Below, piece after piece: positions 1 through 6,674 of a DNA stretch of 11,436 nt (position 1 is its first letter; each line of letters begins with the position of its first letter). The notes under the pieces were generated by a model. The model ran no database searches, was not told where the DNA came from, and saw nothing but the letters and a program-made list of their open reading frames with translations. The position numbers and the translations under genes are program-made. Source of the DNA: Syntrophomonadaceae bacterium (GTDB taxonomy: Bacteria; Bacillota; Syntrophomonadia; Syntrophomonadales; Syntrophomonadaceae); NCBI GenBank assembly GCA_030526885.1, contig JAUNBV010000025.1, positions 1 to 11,436 on the forward strand. The letters run 5' to 3'.

Positions 1-488
1 AACTCCGCCTGTTTCTCATGGGTAGGGGCGGGCGCGACAGGCTCCTGTACGGGGGAAGCCGGCGGCGTTGTCTCGGGCTCAGGGGGAGCCACGGCAGGTT
101 GTTCCGCTACCGGTTCCGGACGAGGAACGCGGCGGGCGCTGACATGAGTGGGCTGGGGGCGCACATCGGGACGGCGCTGCGGTTGCGTACGCGGCCGTTC
201 AGGTTTCTTTTCGGAGGCTTCATCCGGCTTTTTCTCGGCTTTTTCTTCCGCCGGTTTCTTCGGTGTGGATTCCGGCTGTGGCACAACCGCTTTCTCGGGG
301 ACGCCCTTTTTACCAAATCTTTTTTGTACCTCGCTACGGTAATTCTGCCTTATCCAGTTCACCTGCGCATCGTCAATGGTGCTGAAGTGATTCTTGATAT
401 CAAGACCCATACTCTGCAGCGCAATGACCATTTCCTTGCTGGGTATCCCCATCTCCTTGGCCAGCTCATGTACTCTAACTTTTGCCAT
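1..488 (-). CDS. infB: Translation initiation factor IF-2, N-terminal part (cut by window edge)
   Basis: IF-2 is the GTPase that places initiator fMet-tRNA on the 30S subunit and promotes 50S joining. Only the first 162 codons are visible. They start at an ATG (486-488) and stay open to the window edge, so the G domain and the tRNA-binding C-terminus lie outside. Residues 1 to about 52 (MAKVRVHELAKEMGIPSK onward) match the IF2N helical domain. From about residue 58 the chain becomes a low-complexity linker rich in Pro, Glu, Lys and Arg, as in most IF-2 proteins. The ATG directly follows the ylxQ stop (TAAATG, no gap), and a GGGGGTG ribosome binding site lies inside the ylxQ end, so the two are probably translationally coupled. 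It is the last visible gene of the rimP-nusA operon. Identity rests on IF2N and on synteny. Confidence 0.95.
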   Translation of the reverse strand, partial: MAKVRVHELAKEMGIPSKEMVIALQSMGLDIKNHFSTIDDAQVNWIRQNYRSEVQKRFGKKGVPEKAVVPQPESTPKKPAEEKAEKKPDEASEKKPERPRTQPQRRPDVRPQPTHVSARRVPRPEPVAEQPAVAPPEPETTPPASPVQEPVAPAPTHEKQAE

Positions 489-812
489 TTAAGCACCCCC
501 GTTGTTTTTTCCCGCTCCCGCATCAAGCTCTGCTAAGGCTTTAGCGAAACCGCTGTCATTTATACTAACCGCTACCCGGTATTCCTTGCCTATACAGGCT
601 CCCAGTTCATAACGATCGCCTAAAACCATCCACGGCACTCGGGCGGCAGCGCAGGCGGACACCACTTTGTCGCGGCTGTTATCGGTCAAATCATTGCTGA
701 TGATGACTAAACAGCTTTTGCCCTTGCGCAGGCTCTGCTCCACCGCATCCAATCCGGAAACCGCCCGGCCGGCTTTGAAGGCCAGGCCGATCATATTAAA
801 TGCCTTGCGCAC
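489..812 (-). CDS. ylxQ: YlxQ-type ribosomal protein L7Ae-like RNA-binding protein
   Basis: This 107-residue protein belongs to the L7Ae/L30e/Gadd45 RNA-binding superfamily, in the small YlxQ branch found between rnpM and infB in Bacillota. The family binds structured RNA such as kink-turns, but the cellular role of YlxQ is not well settled. The visible signature is the early GLAFKAGRAVSG segment (about residues 9-20), followed by the hydrophobic CLVIISND strand and the VPW/LG stretch that form the alpha-beta-alpha fold. I chose the GTG at 810-812: it is 4 nt after the rnpM stop, has GGGTGA just upstream, and gives the few residues that normally precede the GLA motif. An ATG at 792-794 with AAGG 8 nt upstream is a possible shorter start. 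The gene abuts infB directly. Fold and position are clear; function is not. Confidence 0.88.
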   Translation of the reverse strand: MRKAFNMIGLAFKAGRAVSGLDAVEQSLRKGKSCLVIISNDLTDNSRDKVVSACAAARVPWMVLGDRYELGACIGKEYRVAVSINDSGFAKALAELDAGAGKNNGGA

Positions 813-816
813 CGCG

Positions 817-1104
817 TCACCCGCTTTGCTTGGACCGCATGGATTCTATCTCCTTGCGAATCCGTTCGACCAGCTCATCCGGCATTTGATGCTCCAACGC
901 CTTTTGCAGGCGCTTGCCCTTCACCGCCTGATTGTAACAATCAACGCTGGGACACACATAAGCGCCCCGCCCCGATTTTTTGCCGGTGAGGTCCAGCTCC
1001 ACACCGCCTTCGGGCAGGCGCACGACGCGCAAGAGTTCGCGTTTGTTCTTCATTTCCCGGCATCCCACGCACATACGCTGCGGGATCTTCCGAGGCTTGA
1101 CCAT
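817..1104 (-). CDS. rnpM: RNase P modulator RnpM (YlxR, DUF448)
   Basis: This small basic protein of 95 residues belongs to the YlxR/DUF448 family. In Bacillus subtilis the family member has been described as an RNA-binding modulator of RNase P and renamed RnpM; that is family knowledge, not seen here. Supporting motifs are the N-terminal KPRKIPQRMCVGCREMK segment (residues 3-19), the LLRVVR strand, and the family hallmark GRGAYVCP at about residues 45-52 followed by a second Cys. A basic helix (AVKGKRLQKAL) follows. Cysteines at about 12, 15, 51 and 56 could suggest a metal site, but this is not established. The ATG (1102-1104) has a strong GGAGGAGA ribosome binding site at about 1113-1120 and sits 3 nt after the nusA stop. 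The nusA-rnpM-ylxQ-infB arrangement is standard for Bacillota. Confidence 0.93.
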   Translation of the reverse strand: MVKPRKIPQRMCVGCREMKNKRELLRVVRLPEGGVELDLTGKKSGRGAYVCPSVDCYNQAVKGKRLQKALEHQMPDELVERIRKEIESMRSKQSG

Positions 1105-1107
1105 GGT

Positions 1108-2310
1108 TTACATCTCCTCCGCCGGTTCCGCATCCTGCTCCGTGTCCTCTGAAATCTCCTCGTTGAGCGCCGTTTCTTCCATCAACGCTTCGTCTTCCGG
1201 CAGCATTTCCCCCGCGGCATATTCTTCATCCGCATACTGCTCGGCTTCATACTCCGCTTCCAGGCGCTCCATCTCCTCCGCAAACTGGCTCTCGCTCTTG
1301 ATGTCTACCTTCCATCCGGTAAGACGGGCGGCCAGGCGGGCGTTCTGCCCTTCCTTGCCAATAGCCAGGGAAAGCTGATGATCGGGCACTATGACCCGGG
1401 CTACTTTTTCTTCTTCATAAATCAACACGTCCACCACTTTAGAGGGGCTGAGCGCATTGGCAATAAAGCGCGCGGGGTCGGCGCTGTATTTTATGACATC
1501 TATTTTTTCACCGTTTAACTCATTGACTATGTTTTGCACCCGGATGCCGCGCTGGCCCACACAGGAGCCTACGGAATCAATATTATCATTTATGGAGTAC
1601 ACCGATATCTTGGAGCGTGACCCGGCCTCGCGGGCGATGGATTTAATCTCTACCAGGCCTTCAAATATCTCGGGCACTTCCAGTTCAAACAGGCGCTTCA
1701 AAAACATGGGGTCGGTTCGTGACACATATACGCTGGGCCCGCGGGTATTGTTTTTTACCTCGGTGATATAGGCTTTGATGCGCTGGCCCACCTCATAACG
1801 CTCATGGGCTATCTGGTCGGAAGGCAGCATGAGGCCCTCGGTACGCCCCAAGTCCAGGATAACGATGCGGGATTCGATGCGCTGGATGACTCCGCTGATA
1901 ATTTCACCTTCGCGGTCGGCAAACTCTTCAAAAATAATGTTGCGCTCCGCCTCGCGCAGTTTCTGCACAATGACCTGTTTGGCGGTCTGGGCGGCTATGC
2001 GGCCAAAATTCGAAGGGGTTATTTCCACCTCCAATATCTCGTCCAGTTCCACCCCGGGGATCAACGCATCGGCCTCTTCAAAAGCGATTTCAGTGCAGGC
2101 ATCGGTAATTTCCTGAACCACCCGCTTTTGGGCAAATACCTGGAATTGTCCGCTCTCCTCGTTGAGCTCCACCTCCACGTTCTGGGAGGTGCCGAAATTT
2201 TTCTTGTAGGCGGTGTTCAGCGCCGCCTTGATGGCCTCGACCAGGGCCTCCTGGGGAATACCCCTCTCCTGCTCCAGTTCCTGCAACGCCAGCAGTAATT
2301 CGTTTGCCAT
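1108..2310 (-). CDS. nusA: Transcription elongation/termination factor NusA
   Basis: NusA binds RNA polymerase near the RNA exit channel, strengthens pausing, assists intrinsic termination at weak terminators and takes part in antitermination. The 400-residue product shows the expected domains: an N-terminal polymerase-binding domain (about 1-125), S1 (about 134-199), KH1 (about 225-290, loop VGQRG at 251-255) and KH2 (about 300-340, loop IGKEG at 317-321). It lacks the proteobacterial AR1/AR2 repeats. Residues 341-400 instead form a very acidic tail with 25 Asp/Glu and one Arg, which makes the protein slightly longer than the roughly 370-residue Bacillus protein. The ATG (2308-2310) has AAGGAG about 9 nt upstream and lies 26 nt after the rimP stop. 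A hairpin in the operon leader, upstream of rimP, may make nusA self-regulating. Confidence 0.97.
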   Translation of the reverse strand: MANELLLALQELEQERGIPQEALVEAIKAALNTAYKKNFGTSQNVEVELNEESGQFQVFAQKRVVQEITDACTEIAFEEADALIPGVELDEILEVEITPSNFGRIAAQTAKQVIVQKLREAERNIIFEEFADREGEIISGVIQRIESRIVILDLGRTEGLMLPSDQIAHERYEVGQRIKAYITEVKNNTRGPSVYVSRTDPMFLKRLFELEVPEIFEGLVEIKSIAREAGSRSKISVYSINDNIDSVGSCVGQRGIRVQNIVNELNGEKIDVIKYSADPARFIANALSPSKVVDVLIYEEEKVARVIVPDHQLSLAIGKEGQNARLAARLTGWKVDIKSESQFAEEMERLEAEYEAEQYADEEYAAGEMLPEDEALMEETALNEEISEDTEQDAEPAEEM

Positions 2311-2336
2311 TTCACCAATCTCCTTTTTTGCCTGTG

Positions 2337-2789
2337 TTAGAATTCCGGTTTAAGATTCACACTGCGTATCAGTTCACGAGGAATGGCGGTCATCCCTTCC
2401 TCCGCTTCTACCGTCAGGTGTTCCCCATCATAGGCCCGTAAAATGCCGGTAAAGCGTTTACGGCCTTCCCACGCTTTATTCATCTTGACCTCTACCCGGC
2501 TACCGGCAAAGCGTTCAAAATCCTTATCCCGAGTCAGGCGCCGGTCGAGGCCGGGAGAAGATACCTCCAGATAATCATAAAAAAAATCTATTTCATCCAG
2601 ACGAAGCTTTACTCTTTTCGTAACCCGGCTGCACGTTTCCAACCCCACGCCCTGCTCGGAGTCAATAAATATCCTGAGCATCTGTCCGCCACCCTCGCGC
2701 CGGTATTGAACGTCAGTCACTTCCACATCCTGCCCCCGCAGGACTTCATTAAGCAGCTCCCAAATAAGCTCCACGCTTTCCTGGGGCAT
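2337..2789 (-). CDS. rimP: Ribosome maturation factor RimP
   Basis: RimP acts in late assembly of the 30S ribosomal subunit. The 150-residue product has the usual family length. Visible features are the N-terminal alpha/beta domain with the LRIFIDSEQGVGLETCSRV stretch (about residues 38-56), the highly conserved YLEVSSPGLDR signature (about 73-83) with the RLTRDKDFERF segment after it, and a C-terminal SH3-like barrel from about residue 90. The ATG (2787-2789) has a textbook GGAGGTGA ribosome binding site at 2794-2801. It is the first gene of the rimP-nusA-rnpM-ylxQ-infB operon. A promoter and a terminator-like hairpin lie in the 157 bp between it and polC. Confidence 0.96.
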   Translation of the reverse strand: MPQESVELIWELLNEVLRGQDVEVTDVQYRREGGGQMLRIFIDSEQGVGLETCSRVTKRVKLRLDEIDFFYDYLEVSSPGLDRRLTRDKDFERFAGSRVEVKMNKAWEGRKRFTGILRAYDGEHLTVEAEEGMTAIPRELIRSVNLKPEF

Positions 2790-2793
2790 CCGT

Positions 2794-2801
2794 TCACCTC
2801 C
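2794..2801 (-). promoter_or_regulatory. Strong Shine-Dalgarno site of rimP
   Basis: The minus strand reads GGAGGTGA, then ACGG, then ATG. This is a near-perfect anti-16S match and fixes the rimP start. It lies 7 nt downstream of the 3' arm of the leader structure (2809-2815), so the folded leader would leave it exposed. Confidence 0.85.
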
Positions 2802-2820
2802 ATAAACCTGTGCCGGTCAC

Positions 2821-2850
2821 AATTAAAAAGAGCGGGATTTTCCCACTCTT
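2821..2850 (-). terminator. Intrinsic terminator/attenuator hairpin in the rimP-nusA leader
   Basis: On the minus strand, AAGAGTGGGA (2850-2841), loop AAA (2840-2838) and TCCCGCTCTT (2837-2828) form a 10-bp stem with one U-G wobble, followed by TTTAATT. If the outer A-U pairs fray, the tract reads TTTTTAATT. It sits after polC and downstream of the promoter at 2880-2909, about 33 nt before the rimP ATG. It can therefore end polC read-through and also attenuate transcripts that start at that promoter. The wobble pair and the AA-interrupted U tract make it a weak-to-moderate terminator, the kind expected to respond to NusA. Attenuation is inferred; the hairpin is seen. Confidence 0.75.
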
Positions 2851-2879
2851 CGGCACACGTATTGCTGAATTGCATCATT

Positions 2880-2909
2880 ATTATAGCACAGATGTTTATT
2901 TAGATACAA
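2880..2909 (-). promoter_or_regulatory. Sigma-A-type promoter with extended -10 for the rimP-nusA operon
   Basis: The minus strand has a perfect -10 hexamer TATAAT at 2885-2880, preceded by TGC (2888-2886), making an extended -10 (TGnTATAAT). An 18-nt spacer separates it from a weak -35, TTGTAT (2909-2904). The DNA further upstream, to about 2946, is strikingly A/T-rich with A and T runs and could serve as an UP element. The start of transcription should fall near 2873, giving a leader of about 84 nt that contains the hairpin at 2828-2850. It is the only convincing promoter in the window. Confidence 0.75.
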
Positions 2910-2946
2910 TACTTTTTTAATTAATTTTGGAGATATTATCAAAAAA

Positions 2947-5900
2947 CTAAAATAGGCCAAGCTGATTGCTCTCCGGCAAATCCGCAAAGCAATGGTTGCG
3001 CCGTAGCTGTTCTATGGCGGTGCGGTTCAAGCGGCTGCGGCTCTGCAAATCCTCCACCGATAAAAACGGTCCTTCCTCACGGGCATCGGTGAACTGATGG
3101 GCCGCTACCGCTCCCACTCCGGGCAGCACCGAAAAAGGCAACCGCAAGCCGTTATCCTTTATGATAAAATCCTCCGCCGCCGATTCATATAAGTCGATGG
3201 GATGGAAGCAAAAGCCGCGGGCGCACATCTCCAGCGCCAGTTCCAGGACGATCTGCAGATTGACCTCCTTATTGGAAATATCCCTGCCCAACGCGTTTAG
3301 CTCGGTTAGGCGTTTGCGAATGGTCTCATACCCGCCCAGAATAGTATCGGCCTCAAAATCGTCCGCCCGCACCGAAAAGTAAGCGGCATAAAACGCCAGC
3401 GGATGATTCAGTTTGAACCAGGCGATGCGGTAGCCCATAGTTACATAAGCCGCCGCATGGGCTTTGGGGAACATGTATTTGATGCGCTGACAGGAAGCGA
3501 TGTACCATTCCGGCACCTGATGGGCAATCATGGCCTCCATCTCGGAAGGGGCGAGGCCTTTGCCCCGGCGTACCTTCTCCATCACCGTAAAGGCTTCTTT
3601 TTTATCCATCCCCTTCTGGATGAGATAGCCCATTATGTCATCGCGGGTGCATATCGTTTCGCGCAGGGTGGCGGTGCCCTGGGTGATGAGGGTGTGGGCG
3701 TTGTTTTGCCATACGTCGGTACCGTGCGACAGCCCGCTGATGCGAACCAGCTCGCCAAAGGTAGTGGGACGGGTCACCTCCAGCATCTGGCGCACAAAAC
3801 GGGTGCCGAATTCCGGTATGCCGAACGTGCCCACCTCAGAGCCGATAGCCTCCGGCTTTATCCCCATGACCTCCACCCCGGAAAACAGCTTCATGACCTC
3901 CTTGTCCGACAGGCTCACCTCCCGCGCGTTGACGCCGGTAAGATCCTCCAGCACCTTGAGCACGGTAGGGTCGTCATGGCCCAGGATATCCAGCTTGACC
4001 AGTTGATTCTCCAGAGAATGATATTCGAAATGGGTGGTCACGATGCCCGCGCCCTTATTATCCGCCGGATGCTGAATGGGGGTAAATTCGTTGATGTTGA
4101 TGGTATCCGGTACCACAATCATGCCGCCCGGGTGTTGGCCGGTGGTTCTCTTGACCCCGCTGATGCCATTTACCAGCCGCTCGGTTTCCGCCCGCCGCAG
4201 CACCCGGTTACGCTCCTCGGCATAGCCCTTGACGAAACCGTAGGCTATTCTCTCTTTTACGGTCGAAACCGTTCCGGCTTTGAACACATTGCCCGCGCCA
4301 AACAGCTCCTCCATAAACTTATGCGCCTTAGCCTGGTATTCGCCGGAAAAGTTCAAATCGATATCCGGCACCTTGTCACCATCGAAGCCCAGGAAAGTCT
4401 CAAAGGGGATGTTAAAACCGTCCCGCAGCAGCATGGCGCCGCATTGGGGGCATTGTTTTTCCGGCAGGTCGGCGCCTACCTCTACGGATGCCTCCACTGC
4501 AAAGTCACTGAACCTGCAAGCCGGGCACACGTAATGCGGCGGCAGGGCGTTTACTTCCGTAATGCCGGTCAAGAACGCTACCAGCGACGAGCCTACCGAA
4601 CCCCTGGAACCTACCATATAGCCTTCTTCGTTCGATTTTTTTACCAGCTTGTGCGCGATGAGATACAGCACGCCAAAACCGTGTTTGACGATACTGTCCA
4701 ATTCGCGCTCGATACGGTTGTACACTATGGGCGGTATGGCCTCTCCGTACAGGCTATGGGCGCTGCTCCATGTCATTTCGGTGATTTCGCGCTCCGCACT
4801 CTCGATCACCGGCGGGCAGAATCTATCCGGCACCGGCGACAGCGGCTCGATGAGGTCGGCAATTTCATTGGGAGCCTCCACCACCGCGCGGTAAGCTTCT
4901 TCCTCGCCCAGATGGGCAAATTGTTCCAGCATCTCTTCGGTAGTGCGATAATAGAGAGGCAGTGATTCCTCCGAGTCATCAAAACCCTTGCCGGCCTGAA
5001 TGATGGTGCGCAATATTTCATCATGCGGTTCCAAAAAATGTACATCACCGGTAGCCACCACCGGTTTGTTATATGTTTTGCCCAATGCCACTATGCGGCG
5101 GTTGATGTCCTCCAGGGCGGCTTCGTCCTTAACCTCGCCTTTGCGCACCATAAACATATTGTTGCACAGGGGCTGAATCTCCAGATAATCGTAGAAATCC
5201 ACGATGGCCGCCAGTTCTTGCTCCGGCGCGCCCTTCAACACCGCCCGAAACAGTTCTCCGGCTTCGCAGGCGGTACCCAGCAGCAGGCCCTCGCGCCGCG
5301 CCATAATATCTGAACGTTTCAGCTTGGGCCGCTTATAAAAATTGTCCATGTAGGAAATGCTGACCAGTTCATATAAATGGCGCAGGCCGATTAGATTGCG
5401 GGCCAGAATAATGACGTGCCACGGGGCGTCTTTCACGTCATCCTCCACCAGATACCCCTCAACGCCCAATATGAGCTTTAAGCCCTTTTCGGACGCCGCT
5501 TTGGCCGCTATGGGAAATGCTTGTACTCCGCCATGATCGGTAATAGCCAGTGCCGGATGCTTCCACGCCGCCGCCCGCTTCACCAGCGCTTCGATATCGG
5601 TCAGTCCATCCATGTCGCTCATCTTGGTATGAGCGTGCAGTTCCACCCGCCGCCGTTTCGCCTTGTCCTCCCGCAGCGGTGCCGCCGCCGGCATATAGCG
5701 TTCCATAAACACGACCGCTTCCTTGACATATTCATCAAAGCGGACCGCGCCCTTGACCCGTATCCAGTCGCCCGCTTTGATCTTATCCTCGCTTTCCCTA
5801 TCCAAGAACGATTTTACGCTTATGGTATCGCCATAATCGGTGATATCGTAGACCACCGCCACCCCGCCATTTTTAAGGTTGTTTACGGTGCGTTTTACTA

Positions 5901-6594
5901 CCTCGCCCTGAATCACCGCATTTTTCATGCCCTCCTGCAATTCAGCTATGGGGACCGCCCGCTCCTTTATTTTGCCCTCGCGTGGTGGGCGTTCGTTTTT
6001 GGCCCGGCGCGCGCCGTTGCCGGCATCGGGGCTTAACCCGCTCATATCTATATTCTCCGGCAGGCGTGAAGAAACGTATTTCTGCTCCGCCCGGGCAGGG
6101 GACATCTCCTGTTTCAGCAATACGCGCGCTATGACCGGCATATGGTGCCGCTGCTCAAACCACTGGGCAATATGGCTGCAAAACTCGGTGTCCAGCAAAC
6201 GCTGATAAACCTGTTCCTCCGCCGTCACCACATCGATCATATCGCCGTCACAACAGAATTCCAAATCTTTCAGCGCCAGAGTTTCACCCTCCGGCACTTG
6301 CTTCAGCCAGGCTTCTAGCTCAGGTTGCAAATCGCGCATTGCCTGGTCCAAAGCCTCCGGCCGGTTCAGTTTGAGTACCAGCGAAAGCTCTTGTAAAAAC
6401 GAAAAACGGCGCAACAAAAATCGCTCCGTTTCACTCACCTGCGAAGATGGCAACAGTTGTTCACAGGCAATATATATTCGCCATGCCGCCTGGCTCTTGA
6501 GCACATCTACCGCGGTTACGACCGCCCCTTGCCACGCGGCGGCCAACTTAGGGGCTGCGCCGGCGCTGTGCAGTATATCGTCGAACGGTTTCAC
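2947..6594 (-). CDS. polC: DNA polymerase III alpha subunit PolC, lacking the exonuclease insertion
   Basis: This is the Gram-positive replicative polymerase of the PolC type, 1215 residues against about 1437 in Bacillus subtilis. Domains in order: an N-terminal region (1 to about 175), a charged linker (about 180-215), an OB fold (about 225-300), a PHP domain (about 316-525), the PolC zinc-binding module (Cys690, 693, 715, 718), palm/fingers (about 730-1110) and a tail ending in QLGLF, a beta-clamp-binding pentapeptide. Polymerase aspartates are visible as PDID (744, 746) and KLDILGHDD (869). The DEDD 3'-5' exonuclease that normally interrupts the PHP domain is absent: ILGVEGYLVEDDV (about 375-387) runs straight into APWHVIILARN (390-400). 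The start is a GTG (6592-6594) with AAGGA 10 nt upstream; an in-frame TGA 7 codons upstream rules out an earlier start. The reading frame is intact, so this is not a pseudogene. Confidence 0.97.
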   Translation of the reverse strand: MKPFDDILHSAGAAPKLAAAWQGAVVTAVDVLKSQAAWRIYIACEQLLPSSQVSETERFLLRRFSFLQELSLVLKLNRPEALDQAMRDLQPELEAWLKQVPEGETLALKDLEFCCDGDMIDVVTAEEQVYQRLLDTEFCSHIAQWFEQRHHMPVIARVLLKQEMSPARAEQKYVSSRLPENIDMSGLSPDAGNGARRAKNERPPREGKIKERAVPIAELQEGMKNAVIQGEVVKRTVNNLKNGGVAVVYDITDYGDTISVKSFLDRESEDKIKAGDWIRVKGAVRFDEYVKEAVVFMERYMPAAAPLREDKAKRRRVELHAHTKMSDMDGLTDIEALVKRAAAWKHPALAITDHGGVQAFPIAAKAASEKGLKLILGVEGYLVEDDVKDAPWHVIILARNLIGLRHLYELVSISYMDNFYKRPKLKRSDIMARREGLLLGTACEAGELFRAVLKGAPEQELAAIVDFYDYLEIQPLCNNMFMVRKGEVKDEAALEDINRRIVALGKTYNKPVVATGDVHFLEPHDEILRTIIQAGKGFDDSEESLPLYYRTTEEMLEQFAHLGEEEAYRAVVEAPNEIADLIEPLSPVPDRFCPPVIESAEREITEMTWSSAHSLYGEAIPPIVYNRIERELDSIVKHGFGVLYLIAHKLVKKSNEEGYMVGSRGSVGSSLVAFLTGITEVNALPPHYVCPACRFSDFAVEASVEVGADLPEKQCPQCGAMLLRDGFNIPFETFLGFDGDKVPDIDLNFSGEYQAKAHKFMEELFGAGNVFKAGTVSTVKERIAYGFVKGYAEERNRVLRRAETERLVNGISGVKRTTGQHPGGMIVVPDTININEFTPIQHPADNKGAGIVTTHFEYHSLENQLVKLDILGHDDPTVLKVLEDLTGVNAREVSLSDKEVMKLFSGVEVMGIKPEAIGSEVGTFGIPEFGTRFVRQMLEVTRPTTFGELVRISGLSHGTDVWQNNAHTLITQGTATLRETICTRDDIMGYLIQKGMDKKEAFTVMEKVRRGKGLAPSEMEAMIAHQVPEWYIASCQRIKYMFPKAHAAAYVTMGYRIAWFKLNHPLAFYAAYFSVRADDFEADTILGGYETIRKRLTELNALGRDISNKEVNLQIVLELALEMCARGFCFHPIDLYESAAEDFIIKDNGLRLPFSVLPGVGAVAAHQFTDAREEGPFLSVEDLQSRSRLNRTAIEQLRRNHCFADLPESNQLGLF

Positions 6595-6674
6595 GCTATC
6601 GGTTTCCTTTCAGTAGAATATCCGGAAAGAGCAGGGATAGGAATGAGGCATGCGGCCTTAAGCAGCGCAATGCT
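6595..6674 (-). other. Short intergenic gap between the MgtC-family gene and polC
   Basis: These 80 bp hold the polC ribosome binding site (AAGGA, 10 nt before the GTG). I see no promoter with both boxes. The only inverted repeat, AGGC-CGCAT-GCCT, is too short and has no U tract. polC is therefore probably read from upstream, or from a promoter too weak to see by eye. Confidence 0.5.

Noticed and set aside
18..536. A 172-codon plus-strand frame across the left edge
   Set aside because: It is antisense to the infB N-terminus and linker. The Arg/Gly/Phe-rich translation comes from the repetitive Pro/Glu/Lys codons of IF-2.
2911..2946. A/T palindromic stretch (TTAATTAA) just after polC as a polC terminator
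   Set aside because: It is a short A/T-only palindrome without a GC stem and lies upstream of the -35. It is better read as an A/T-rich UP-like region; the hairpin at 2828-2850 is the real candidate for ending polC transcripts.
3403..4965. A 520-codon open frame on the plus strand, opposite polC
   Set aside because: It lies wholly antisense to the conserved catalytic part of polC. The translation has no recognisable motif and is rich in His, Arg and Gln, as expected from reading GC-rich codons backwards. It is a shadow frame.
6640..6674. Inverted repeat AGGC/GCCT after the MgtC-family gene as a terminator
   Set aside because: A 4-bp stem with no following U tract is not a credible intrinsic terminator.
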